A stretch of DNA of 64,000 nt from JALYLC01 sp963743275. GTDB lineage: Bacteria > Actinomycetota > Thermoleophilia > Gaiellales > JALYLC01. Below are positions 42,655-50,575 of this stretch, in pieces. The stretch is taken from assembly GCA_963743275.1 (NCBI GenBank), contig CAVUPB010000008.1, positions 310,001 to 374,000 of the forward strand, written 5' to 3'. The notes beneath the pieces were generated by a model, which saw only the letters and a list, made by a program, of their open reading frames with translations, was not told the DNA's origin and ran no database searches. Made by a program: the position numbers and the translations under genes. Position 1 is the first letter of the stretch, and each line of letters opens with the position of its first letter.

Positions 42655-42927
42655 ATGACGGGGCAACGTCCGAGGGAGATCATCTGCGACGCCGCCGTGC
42701 TCGCGCCGGATGTCGGCTCGGTCGACATCCTCGCGCGCCTGCAGCTGAGCGCCCGGCGAGAGGGTCTCGACCTGCGCCTGCACGGCGTCTCGCGCGAGCT
42801 CCAGGATCTGCTCGCGTTCATCGGACTGGCGGGCGTCCTAGGCGTCGAGGCGGGGCGGAAGGCCGAAGAGCGGGAAGAGCGTCTCGGTGTCGAGGAAGAA
42901 CGTCATCTCGACGATCCGGCCGTCTGA
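42655..42927 (+). CDS. Small STAS-like protein, convergent and overlapping with the sigma gene
   Basis: 90 residues. The first about 60 (DAAVLAPDVGSVDILARLQL then LRLHGVSRELQDLLAFIGLAGVL) are a compact STAS-like half fold as in MlaB-type or anti-anti-sigma proteins, without an obvious phosphorylatable Ser in the usual place. The last 30 residues (VEAGRKAEEREERLGVEEER...) are encoded antisense to the final 30 codons of the ECF sigma gene. The charged tail may have arisen by reading the sigma gene backwards. A leaderless promoter of the presumed ECF type lies directly upstream. Confidence 0.7.
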   Translation: MTGQRPREIICDAAVLAPDVGSVDILARLQLSARREGLDLRLHGVSRELQDLLAFIGLAGVLGVEAGRKAEEREERLGVEEERHLDDPAV

Positions 42928-43842
42928 GATCTCGAGCACCTGCAGCGCCCACGGCTCGTAGCCGGCGCCCGTGCGGCTCGGCTTGTACTGCCCGAAGGCC
43001 GGCGACCCGTTGGCCGCCATGGCGGGGATGACGCGCGACCCGGCGCACTCGATGCCCGGGCCGAACCACCAGGTGAGGATGTCCGCGCGGCCGGTGAGCC
43101 AGAGGTCGTACGGCGGCATCGACTGGGTCGCGTCCTCGCGGATCAGCGCCGTGAGGGCGTCCATGTCGTAGCGCTCGAACGCCGCGACATAGCGGGCCAG
43201 CAGCTCGCGATCGGCCTCGTCGAGCGCCGGCGCGGGATCGGTCGCGCTGACCCTGCCGGCCTCGAGCGTCGCGCGCGCCCGCTGCAGCGCGCTGTTGACC
43301 GACGCGACGCTCGTGTCGAGCAGCTCGGCGACCTCGCTCGCCTTCCAGCGCAGCACCTCGCACAGGATCAGCACCGCGCGCTGCCGCGGCGGCAGGTGCT
43401 GGAGCGCGGCCACGAAGGCGAGGCGGATCGTCTCGCGGCCGACCGCCACGTCGGCCGGGTCGCCGTCCGGCGCGACGAGGCCGTCGGGGATCGGCTGGAT
43501 CCACGTCGTCTCGGGAAGGATGTTGAGATTCGCGGCCTCGGGAGCCCGCGAGGGGCCGAGATCCATCGGCGTGGCGCGCCGCTCGCGGCTGCCGAGCATG
43601 TCGAGGCACACGTTCGTGGCGATGCGGTAGAGCCACGAGCGCAGCGCAGCCCGGCCTTCGAAGCGGTCGTAGCTGCGCCACGCGCGGATGAACGTCTCCT
43701 GGACCGCGTCCTCGGCCTCGAACGGCGACGCGAGCATGCGGTAGCAGTACGCGGTCAGCTCGGAGCGATGCCCCTCGAGGCGGCCCTCCAGCTCGTCGGC
43801 CGCGGGCTTCGCCGTGGAGGACGATTCCTGCACGGCGCTCAT
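42838..43842 (-). CDS. ECF-type RNA polymerase sigma factor with C-terminal SnoaL-like domain
   Basis: 334 residues from ATG 43842. Region 2 is HRSELTAYCYRMLASPFEAEDAVQETFIRAWRSYDRF and region 4 is LPPRQRAVLILCEVLRWKASEVAELLDTSVASVNSALQRARA. The remaining about 130 residues form a SnoaL/NTF2-like domain (RYVAAFERYDMDALTALIREDA to FFLDTETLFPLFGLPPRLDA), as in the SigJ/SigG-like group, where it replaces an anti-sigma factor in control. It follows the SRPBCC gene after 107 bp and probably shares its promoter at 44478-44504. The same element occurs before the MFS and STAS genes, implying a local regulon. Confidence 0.92.
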   Translation of the reverse strand: MSAVQESSSTAKPAADELEGRLEGHRSELTAYCYRMLASPFEAEDAVQETFIRAWRSYDRFEGRAALRSWLYRIATNVCLDMLGSRERRATPMDLGPSRAPEAANLNILPETTWIQPIPDGLVAPDGDPADVAVGRETIRLAFVAALQHLPPRQRAVLILCEVLRWKASEVAELLDTSVASVNSALQRARATLEAGRVSATDPAPALDEADRELLARYVAAFERYDMDALTALIREDATQSMPPYDLWLTGRADILTWWFGPGIECAGSRVIPAMAANGSPAFGQYKPSRTGAGYEPWALQVLEISDGRIVEMTFFLDTETLFPLFGLPPRLDA

Positions 43843-43949
43843 GCTACGGGCTCGTCCAGGCTCCGCACAATGACGGTCCCGCTCACAGGCCCGCGAGGCG
43901 CTCGCGAGGCGCTCGTACATGTCGTCTTCCTCTCGGATTCGTCGGGGGC

Positions 43950-44438
43950 CTAGCCGGCGAGCGTGGCGCCGGTCTCGAGGAACGTCTTCAGGTCGCTGAG
44001 CACGTACGGCCAGCCGCCGCCCATCTCGGGCACGGAGCCGCCGACGAGGCCTGCCGTGAGCGGGGCGCCGCCGAGCTCGTGGGTCAGCGTGACCTTGGCG
44101 ATGCCGTTCTCCTCGGCGATCTCCCACCGGAGCCGCGTCGGCGCCTCCTCCGTGATCGGCGTCCCGAAGAGCGGGTTCCACGTCTGCGCGAGCGTGTGCG
44201 GCGCCTCGGCCTCGAGCACCTCGCCCTCGATCAGCGGGTCGGGCGCGCCCGCCATGGCCTCGCCCGGGTGGGCCACGAACGCGCCGCCGGGACGGAGCTC
44301 GTACTCGACGCGGCCCTTGTAGCCGTAGCGGTCCGTCTGGTCGGGATTCGTGATCGCATCCCAGACGGCGGCCGGAGAGGCCTTGATGTAGACCGTGTAG
44401 GTCTGCGTGGCGACGGCGTTCTCGGTCGTGGTCGACAT
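43950..44438 (-). CDS. SRPBCC (AHSA1-like) domain protein
   Basis: 162 residues from ATG 44438 with GGAGCAG just upstream. The AHSA1 pattern is plain: YTVYIKASPAAVWDAITNPDQTDRYGYKGRVEYELRPGG and DPLIEGEVLEAEAPHTLAQTWNPLF. It binds an unknown hydrophobic ligand. As the first gene before the ECF sigma gene it may be co-expressed with it. A shared promoter-like element lies 39 bp upstream. It is distinct in sequence from the SRPBCC protein at 221-670. Confidence 0.9.
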   Translation of the reverse strand: MSTTTENAVATQTYTVYIKASPAAVWDAITNPDQTDRYGYKGRVEYELRPGGAFVAHPGEAMAGAPDPLIEGEVLEAEAPHTLAQTWNPLFGTPITEEAPTRLRWEIAEENGIAKVTLTHELGGAPLTAGLVGGSVPEMGGGWPYVLSDLKTFLETGATLAG

Positions 44439-44477
44439 GGCCTGCTCCTTGGGTCGCGTTGACGGTCTCGGGGCATA

Positions 44478-44504
44478 GACCGAGCGGCGCCGCAGAACTC
44501 ATCG
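44478..44504 (-). promoter_or_regulatory. Candidate ECF-sigma promoter of SRPBCC-sigma operon
   Basis: On the minus strand CGATGAGTTCT (44504-44494), 11 bases, then CGGTC (44482-44478), 39 bases before the SRPBCC ATG. It is identical in both boxes and in spacing to the element of the MFS-AKR operon, which sits 37 bases from its start codon. Confidence 0.72.
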
Positions 44505-44524
44505 CACGTCGTCATCCTGCCGTG

Positions 44525-45643
44525 ATGGCCGCCTCCGAGATAGGGCTCCGGCGGCTGGCGAGCCAGCGGATCGCAACGCGCCGCCTGCCCCGGCCCGCCG
44601 ACGTCGTGCGCTGGCTGGGAGCCGTTCAGGCGCAGGACTACCACCAGTCGCTGTGGGCGATCGGCGCGCGCATGCGCAGCGGCAGCGCGCAGAAGGTCGA
44701 GCGCGCGATCGAGCAGCGCGAGATCGTGCGCACCTGGCTCCTGCGCGGCACGATCCATTTCGCCGCGCCGGAGGACGTGCGCTTCCTGCTCGCGCTGTGC
44801 GCTCCCCGCCTCGCCACCGCGGAGGCCCGGCGCGCGGCGCAGCTCGGGCTCACGGCGGCCGATCTCGAGCGCAGCGCGGAGACGCTGCGGGCAGAGCTCT
44901 CGGGCGATCGCCGGCTCAGCCGTCCCGAGGTGATGGCGGCGCTCGAGGGCGCCGGCGTCGCGACGACCGGCCAGCGCGGCTACCACATCCTCGCGAGGCT
45001 CGCCCGGGACGCGCTCATCTGCATCGGGCCGATGCAGGGCAGGCAGCCGACCTTCGTCCTGCTCGACGACTGGGCGCCGCGCAGCGGCTCCCGCGAGCTC
45101 ACGGGCGAGCAGGCGCTGGCCGACGTCGCGGCCCGCTTCGCCGCGAGCCGCGGCCCCGTGACCGACCGCGACCTCGCGCGCTGGGCGGGAATCCCGCTCG
45201 CCGACGCACGCCGCGGCCTGCGCAGCGCGTCGGCGCCGGCGCTCGCCACGCGCACGCTCGACGGCGCCGAGTACTGGTTCGCCGCCGGGCAGGAGCGCGC
45301 GCCGATCGCGCGCGCCGGACGCGACCGGACCTATCTCCTGGCCGGGTTCGACGAGTTCGTCCTCGGGTACGGGAACCGCGACGCGCAGCTGGCGCCCGAG
45401 CACTCCGACCGTGTCGTGCCCGGCGCCAACGGCGTCTTCAAGCCGCTCGTCGTCTCGGGCGGACAGGTCGTGGGCACGTGGGCGCGGAGCGCGCGCCGCG
45501 GCGAGCTGACGATCGCGCTGGAGCCGTTCACGGGAAGCGCCGCGACGCTCGCGACGCAGGTGCGCGCCGAGGCGCAGCGCTACCGCGCCTTCCTCGGCCT
45601 CCCGGCGTCCACCTCGCTCGTGCTCGCCGGGACCGGCCTCTAG
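44525..45643 (+). CDS. Winged-helix DNA glycosylase family protein (AlkZ-like, HTH_42)
   Basis: 372 residues from ATG 44525. The family's catalytic Gln-x-Gln is visible in RWLGAVQAQDYHQSLWAIGAR, followed by REIVRTWLLRGTIHFAAPEDVRFLLAL, the standard core of this family. AlkZ-type enzymes unhook DNA crosslinks or remove bulky N7-alkyl adducts and are found near natural product genes, but broad-family members are poorly studied. The stop shares one base with the photolyase start (TAGTG), so both repair enzymes come from one transcript. Confidence 0.9.
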   Translation: MAASEIGLRRLASQRIATRRLPRPADVVRWLGAVQAQDYHQSLWAIGARMRSGSAQKVERAIEQREIVRTWLLRGTIHFAAPEDVRFLLALCAPRLATAEARRAAQLGLTAADLERSAETLRAELSGDRRLSRPEVMAALEGAGVATTGQRGYHILARLARDALICIGPMQGRQPTFVLLDDWAPRSGSRELTGEQALADVAARFAASRGPVTDRDLARWAGIPLADARRGLRSASAPALATRTLDGAEYWFAAGQERAPIARAGRDRTYLLAGFDEFVLGYGNRDAQLAPEHSDRVVPGANGVFKPLVVSGGQVVGTWARSARRGELTIALEPFTGSAATLATQVRAEAQRYRAFLGLPASTSLVLAGTGL

Positions 45644-46983
45644 TGCGCACCGCCGTCGTCCTCTTCACGCGCGACCTGCGCGTGCACGACCAGCCGGCCC
45701 TCGCCGCGGCCGTCGCGGCGGCCGAGCGCGTCGTGCCGCTCTTCGTCCTCGACGCCGCCGTCCTCGCGCGCTTCGGTGCCCCCAACCGGGTGGCCTTCCT
45801 GCTCGACGCGCTGGCCGATCTGGACGCTTCGCTGCGCGCCCGCGGCGGCGCGCTCTTCCTGCGCGAGGGCGCCGTCGTCGAGGAGGCGCTGCGCGTCGCG
45901 CGTGAGAGCGGCGCCGAGGCGCTCTTCATGAGCGAGGACGTGAGCGCGTACGCGCAGGCCCGTGAGCGGCGGCTGCGCGCAGCCTGCGCCGCCGAGCGCC
46001 TGGCGCTGCACGTGCTACCCGGCGTGACCGCGATCCCGCCCGGCGACCTCGCTCCCGAGGGCGCCGACTGCTACCGCGTGTTCACGCCGTACTGGCGGCG
46101 CTGGCACCTGGCGGCGCGCCGCGCGCAGGCGGCGACGCCGAGGCGGATCGAGGTCCCGGGACGGCTCGCGCGCGGACGCCGTCCGGCGGCGGCGCGCCTC
46201 GTCCGCGGCACGCCGTCGCCGGAGCTGCCGCCCGGAGGCGAGACGGAGGCCCGCCGCCGCCTCACGGGCTGGCTCGCCCGCGGGCTCGCGGACTACGACC
46301 GGCTGCACGACGACCTCGCCGCCGACGGCACCTCGCGCCTCGGCGCGCACCTGCACTTCGGCTGCCTCTCGCCGCTCGAGGTGGTCGAGCGCGCGCACGG
46401 CCGCGAGGGTGCCGAGCCGTTCCAGCGCCAGCTCTGCTGGCGTGACTTCTACGCCCAGCTGCTGGCGGCGCGGCCCGAGATCGCGCACGACGACTTCCGC
46501 CCGCGCGGCCACCGCTGGCGCAGCGACCGCGCAGCGCTGGCGGCGTGGCGGGAGGGTCGCACCGGCTATCCGGTCATCGACGCCGGCATGCGCCAGCTCG
46601 CGCGCGAGGGCTTCATGCACAATCGCGCCCGGCTGCTCACGGCCTCGTTCCTGACGAAGGACCTGTACCTCGACTGGCGGCTCGGCGCCGCGCACTTCGC
46701 CGCTCTGCTCGTCGACGGCGACGTGGCGAGCAACTCCGGCAACTGGCAGTGGGTCGCGGGGACCGGCGTCGACACGCGCCCGAACCGCGTCTTCAACCCG
46801 ATCGCGCAGGCGAAGCGCTTCGATCCGGGCGGCGACTACGTGCGGCGCTACGTCCCCGAGCTCGCCGGCATCGCCGGCCCCGCCGTGCACGAGCCATGGA
46901 AGCTCGCGCGCCCGCCGCGCGGGTATCCGAAACCGATCGTCGACCACGGCGAGGCGGTGGCGCGGCTGCGGGCGCTGCGGTAA
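45643..46983 (+). CDS. phr: Deoxyribodipyrimidine photolyase
   Basis: 446 residues from GTG 45643. The N-terminal antenna domain starts VVLFTRDLRVHDQPALAAA. The FAD-binding C-terminal domain has QRQLCWRDFYAQLLAARPEI, GYPVIDAGMRQLAREGFMHNRARLLTASFLTKDL and SNSGNWQWVAGTGVD, including the Asn-Trp-Gln-Trp contacts to the cyclobutane dimer and the Trp chain. It repairs UV-induced CPDs using blue light. Coupled to the AlkZ-like gene upstream. Confidence 0.95.
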   Translation: MRTAVVLFTRDLRVHDQPALAAAVAAAERVVPLFVLDAAVLARFGAPNRVAFLLDALADLDASLRARGGALFLREGAVVEEALRVARESGAEALFMSEDVSAYAQARERRLRAACAAERLALHVLPGVTAIPPGDLAPEGADCYRVFTPYWRRWHLAARRAQAATPRRIEVPGRLARGRRPAAARLVRGTPSPELPPGGETEARRRLTGWLARGLADYDRLHDDLAADGTSRLGAHLHFGCLSPLEVVERAHGREGAEPFQRQLCWRDFYAQLLAARPEIAHDDFRPRGHRWRSDRAALAAWREGRTGYPVIDAGMRQLAREGFMHNRARLLTASFLTKDLYLDWRLGAAHFAALLVDGDVASNSGNWQWVAGTGVDTRPNRVFNPIAQAKRFDPGGDYVRRYVPELAGIAGPAVHEPWKLARPPRGYPKPIVDHGEAVARLRALR

Positions 46984-46993
46984 TACTCGGCGC

Positions 46994-47416
46994 ATGACGT
47001 TCCCCGCGCCGGCGCGGCAGCTCCTGCGGGCCAAGGACCTCGCCGACGCGCGCTACGCGGAGCCGCTCGACGTCGCGGCGCTCGCGCGCGCGGCGCGCCT
47101 CTCGCCTGCGCACTTCAGCCGCGAGTTCCGGCGCACGTTCGGCGAATCGCCGCACCAGTACCTGCTCACGCGCCGGCTCGAGCGCGCGGCCGCGCTGCTG
47201 CGCTCGACCGACCGCTCGGTCGCCGACATCTGCTTCACCGTCGGGCTGCACAGCGTCGGGTCGTTCACGACGAGCTTCCGCCGCGCCTACGGGAAGTCGC
47301 CGACCGCCTACCGGGCGTCGTACCCGCCCGCTGCCGACCGGGCGCGCGTGCCGACGTGCGTCCTGCGTGCGTGGGCCCGGCCCCAATCCGGCACTTTTCG
47401 AGAAGAGCGAATGTAA
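46994..47416 (+). CDS. AraC-family regulator, small (DNA-binding domain only)
   Basis: 140 residues. Two helix-turn-helix motifs are visible: VAALARAARLSPAHFSREFRRTFGESPHQYL and DRSVADICFTVGLHSVGSFTTSFRRAYGKSPTAYR. No sensor domain is present. The last codons (GTFREERM then TAA) lie in a 16-bp repeat that recurs at 49068-49083, 1.66 kb downstream. The second copy continues as STFREDRRPAQG and a stop, which looks like another AraC 3' end. Such AraC genes normally sit directly before a VOC gene like that at 49144, so the FAD monooxygenase between is probably inserted. Confidence 0.88.
   Translation: MTFPAPARQLLRAKDLADARYAEPLDVAALARAARLSPAHFSREFRRTFGESPHQYLLTRRLERAAALLRSTDRSVADICFTVGLHSVGSFTTSFRRAYGKSPTAYRASYPPAADRARVPTCVLRAWARPQSGTFREERM
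47391..47406. repeat. Left copy of 16-nt direct repeat
   Basis: GCACTTTTCGAGAAGA, inside the 3' end of the AraC gene. The right copy GCACGTTTCGAGAAGA at 49068-49083 differs in one base. The two enclose the FAD monooxygenase gene and its leader. Confidence 0.7.
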
Positions 47417-47596
47417 GGCGGAGCGCTGTCGCCGAGGCGGCTACGCCCCGCTCTCCATTTCCAATGTATACCAGGCACGGGGCCTTCATGAGGCCGTGGA
47501 TCGTGCCCTACAACTGCCGGCCGAGAGCAGAACCGATGGCATTCGGAGTCGCGAGACGCGTGTGTCGTCGTCGACGTATCCGACGGGAGTGTGGCA
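47417..47596. other. Leader region of the FAD monooxygenase
   Basis: These 180 bp hold no convincing gene. They contain an AT-richer spot (CCATTTCCAATGTATACCAG, about 47453-47472) that could include a -10 element (TATACC), and GGGAG 8 bases before the ATG at 47597. The base composition is less GC-rich than the neighbours, which fits imported DNA. Confidence 0.4.
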
Positions 47597-49049
47597 ATGA
47601 CCGAGCATGCCGTGGTGATCGCCGGAGGAGGGCCGACGGGCCTGATGCTGGCGGCTGAGCTGGCGCTTGCGGGGATCGATGTGGCAATCGTCGAGCGGCG
47701 CGCGAGCCAGGAGCTCGACGGCTCGCGCTCCGGCGGTCTGCACTCGCGCACCATCGAGGTGCTCGATCAGCGCGGCGTCGCCGAGCGGTTCCTCGCGGAG
47801 GGGCAGGCGATGCAGGTCCAGGCGTTCGCCGGGATCCCGTTGGACATCAGCGACTTCCCCACCCGCCACAACTACGGGCTCGCGCTGTGGCAGAGCCACT
47901 TCGAGCGCATACTGGCCGCCTGGGTCGGCGAGCTGGGGGTGCCGATCGCTCGCGAACGCGAGGTGACGGGCTTCGCGCAGGACGACACCGGCGTCGACGT
48001 CGAGCTGTCCGACGGCCAGTCGCTACGGGCGGACTACCTGGTCGGGTGCGACGGAGGGCGCAGTGTGATTCGCAAGGCGGCCGGCATCGAGTTTCCCGGG
48101 TGGGATCCGACGACCAGCTGGCTGATCGCCGAGGTCGAGATGGACGAGGAGCCGGAGATCGGCATGCGCGAGGGTGGTGGCATCGGCCGGGCGGACGGAG
48201 GGCGAGTGCGGGTCGTGCTGACCGAACCGAACCTCGAACACACCGGCGAGCCCACCCTGGAGAATCTCAGCGAGGCACTCGTCGACGTCGACGGGACGGA
48301 CTACGGGGTGCACAGCCCTACCTGGATCTCCCGTTTCACCGACATGACCCGGCAGGCGGCGTCCTACCGCAAGGGACGTGTACTGCTCGCGGGCGACGCC
48401 GCACACGTGCATCCCCCGCAGGGCGGACAGGGCCTCAACACCGGTGTGCAGGATGCCGTGAACCTCGGATGGAAGCTGGCGCAGGTGGTCGACGGGACAT
48501 CGCCGGACGGCCTCCTGGACAGCTACCACGCCGAGCGGCACCCGGTCGCGGCCCGCGTGCTGCACAACACCATGGCGCAGGTCGCGCTCAGGGGCACCGA
48601 CGAGCGCACCGGTGCGTTGCGCGACACCGTGTCCGATCTGCTGAGCATGGACGAGCCGCGCAAGCGGTACGCCGCGATGCATGTCCGGCCTGGACATCCA
48701 CTACGACCTCGGCGAGGGGCACCCGCTGCTCGGGCGCCGCATGCCCGATCTCGACCTGGCCACTGCCGACGGCCCGCTGCGGGTCTTCACCCTGCTGCAC
48801 GGTGCCCGGCCGGTGCTGCTCGACCTCGGTCAGCCCGGCGGCTTCGACATCGCTCCATGGGCAGATCGGGTCCGCCTGATCGACGCCACGTACGCCGGTG
48901 CATGGGAGCTCCCGGCACTCGGCGCGGTCCCTGCTCCCGCCGCCGTGCTGATTCGGCCCGACGGATACGTCGCCTGGGTCGGAGAGCGAACCGACGTCGG
49001 ACTGACAGACGCGCTGACCACCTGGTTCGGAGCACGCACGGCGGCGTAG
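47597..49049 (+). CDS. FAD-dependent aromatic monooxygenase (PHBH/RdmE-like), frameshifted
   Basis: Starts at ATG 47597. FAD motifs are VVIAGGGPTGLMLAAELALAG (GxGxxG), YLVGCDGGRSVIRKAAG (DG motif) and VLLAGDAAHVHPPQGGQGLN (GD motif). At about 48680 one extra base shifts the frame, and the C-terminal thioredoxin-like domain continues as MSGLDIHYDLGEGHPLLG to GLTDALTTWFGARTAA at 49049. Mended, it is about 483 residues, a class A flavin monooxygenase of the type that hydroxylates polyketides, phenols or rifamycin-like drugs. It lies between 16-bp direct repeats, which suggests transfer. Confidence 0.85.
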
Positions 49050-49066
49050 CGCACCGGCGGTAACTC

Positions 49067-49105
49067 AGCACGTTTCGAGAAGACAGGCGCCCGGCCCAGG
49101 GCTAG
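49067..49105 (+). pseudogene. Orphan 3' end of an AraC-type gene
   Basis: AGC ACG TTT CGA GAA GAC AGG ... TAG reads STFREDRRPAQG and a stop. It resembles the end of the AraC protein at 47416 (SGTFREERM) and includes the right copy of the 16-nt repeat (49068-49083). It is probably the original end of the AraC gene, cut off by the monooxygenase segment. Confidence 0.5.
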
Positions 49106-49143
49106 CGTGACGGCCGTCCCTACGACTCCAGAGGAGGTCGGAG

Positions 49144-49557
49144 ATGCTGAAGCTCACCCACGTCAACGTGTGGGTCCACGACCAGGACGAGGCGCTCGCG
49201 TTCTACACCCAGAAGCTCGGAATGGAGCTCCGCGACGACATCACGCTGCCCGAGATGGGCGGCTTCCGGTGGCTCACCGTCGGCCCCGTCGGGCAGCCCG
49301 ACGTCGCGCTCGCGCTGATCACCGTGCCGGGGCCGCCCGTGCTCGACGCGGAGACCTCCGAGCAGCTGAGGTCGCTCGTGGCCAAGGGCGCCGCCGGCGG
49401 CCTCTTCTTCGCCAGCGACGACGTGCAGGGCACCTACGAGGAGCTCAAGGCCCGCGGCGTCGAGTTCTCGCAGGAGCCGACCGAGCGTCCATACGGTCTC
49501 GATGCGGGATTTCGCGACACCTCCGGGAACCAGATCCGCATGGTGCAGTCCAGCTGA
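49144..49557 (+). CDS. VOC-family (glyoxalase/dioxygenase superfamily) protein
   Basis: 137 residues from ATG 49144 with AGAGGAGGT upstream. It shows the paired beta-alpha-beta3 units of the VOC fold: KLTHVNVWVHDQDEALAFYTQKLGMELR and DVQGTYEELKARGVEFSQEPTERPYGLDAGFRDTSGNQIRMVQ. A His near the start (THVNV) and a Glu/Gln equivalent can hold a metal. The substrate is unknown. It likely belongs with the AraC regulator at 46994. Confidence 0.9.
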   Translation: MLKLTHVNVWVHDQDEALAFYTQKLGMELRDDITLPEMGGFRWLTVGPVGQPDVALALITVPGPPVLDAETSEQLRSLVAKGAAGGLFFASDDVQGTYEELKARGVEFSQEPTERPYGLDAGFRDTSGNQIRMVQSS

Positions 49558-49624
49558 TGCCCCTGCGCGGCCCGTCGCCGGCACCGGCCGGTGACGGGCC
49601 GCCCGTGCGGCGGGCACGCGCGTC

Positions 49625-50131
49625 ATGATTGCGCTCATGTCGGAATTCCTCGGCCAGACGCACGAGACCCTGCGCATGCGCGTCGATCTGCGCGGCGAGT
49701 TCCCACCGCCGGCCTGGCCCGACGGCAGCGGAGTGCGGCCCTTCCACGTGTCCGACGCGCCGCGCCTGCACGCGCTGCTCGAGCACGGGTACCGCAACGG
49801 CGGCGGCAGCGTCGAGCCGTACGACGCATGGTTGCCGGCGCTCACGGGAGACAGCGAGTTCGATCCCGAGCTCTGCTTCCTGGTCGAGGTCGGGGACGAC
49901 CTCGCCGCGGCTGCGATCTGCTGGACGAGCGCGTTCGTCAAGGACATCGTCGTCCACGAGACGTGGCGCCGCCACGGTCTCGGCGAGGCGCTGCTCCGGC
50001 TCGCCTTCCGCACGTTCCAGGCGCGTGGCGCGGCGTCCGTCGAGCTGAAGGTGCAGGCGCAGAACGCGCCCGCCATCCGGCTCTACGAGCGGGTCGGCAT
50101 GCGCACGATCGAGCGGATCACGGAGCCGTAG
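49625..50131 (+). CDS. GNAT N-acetyltransferase
   Basis: 168 residues. The acetyl-CoA site is IVVHETWRRHGLGEALLRLAFRTF (Arg-x-x-Gly-x-Gly/Ala), and VQAQNAPAIRLYERVGMRTIERI is the closing strand-helix. FHVSDAPRLHALLEHGYRNGGG is the variable acceptor region. The target is unknown. It is convergent with the Ddn-type gene. Confidence 0.87.
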   Translation: MIALMSEFLGQTHETLRMRVDLRGEFPPPAWPDGSGVRPFHVSDAPRLHALLEHGYRNGGGSVEPYDAWLPALTGDSEFDPELCFLVEVGDDLAAAAICWTSAFVKDIVVHETWRRHGLGEALLRLAFRTFQARGAASVELKVQAQNAPAIRLYERVGMRTIERITEP

Positions 50132-50134
50132 CGG

Positions 50135-50518
50135 CTACGCGTCCTCCAGCACCAGGAAGTCGGCAACGTCCAGCAGGCTCAGCGCAAGGCGCACCGGTGC
50201 GGGGACGAGACGCCTGCGCCCGTCGTGGACGAGCTCGGGCGACGTCAGGTGGTGATGCCGCCCGCGCGTGACCAGCTCGCAGCCTCCCGCCGCCTGCACG
50301 TTCCTGACCCAGTCGGAGTGCGTCCCGTACGTGAGCGCGACGACGTAGCGACCGTCGCGGCGGAAGACGTTGACGGGGGTGCGATAGGTGCGACCCGACC
50401 TGCGGCCCGTGTGGACGACGAGGCCGAAGCCCGGGAGCCACGGCGCGATCGGGGCCGTCACGCGGTTCGTGACAGTGCGATTGAAGCGCGCGACGCGCCG
50501 GCCGAGACGCGGGCTCAC
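50135..50518 (-). CDS. Deazaflavin (F420)-dependent nitroreductase family protein
   Basis: 127 residues from GTG 50518. The motifs PGFGLVVHTGRRSGRTYRTPVNVFRRDGRYVVALTYGTHSDWVRNVQAAG are the Ddn/FDOR signature, a split beta-barrel that binds F420. It would reduce quinones or nitro compounds in or at the membrane. Presence of this gene implies the host makes F420. A 15-bp perfect hairpin lies 58 bp upstream. Confidence 0.92.
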   Translation of the reverse strand: MSPRLGRRVARFNRTVTNRVTAPIAPWLPGFGLVVHTGRRSGRTYRTPVNVFRRDGRYVVALTYGTHSDWVRNVQAAGGCELVTRGRHHHLTSPELVHDGRRRLVPAPVRLALSLLDVADFLVLEDA

Positions 50519-50575
50519 GGCGCCGCCGACGAGTTCCGGGCGTTCCGGCGGTCAGCGCTCGTGATCACCGCAGCA

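Noticed and set aside
47367..47600. 77-codon ORF before the FAD monooxygenase
   Set aside because: It starts in the AraC gene in another frame, lacks a ribosome site and has no recognisable domain.
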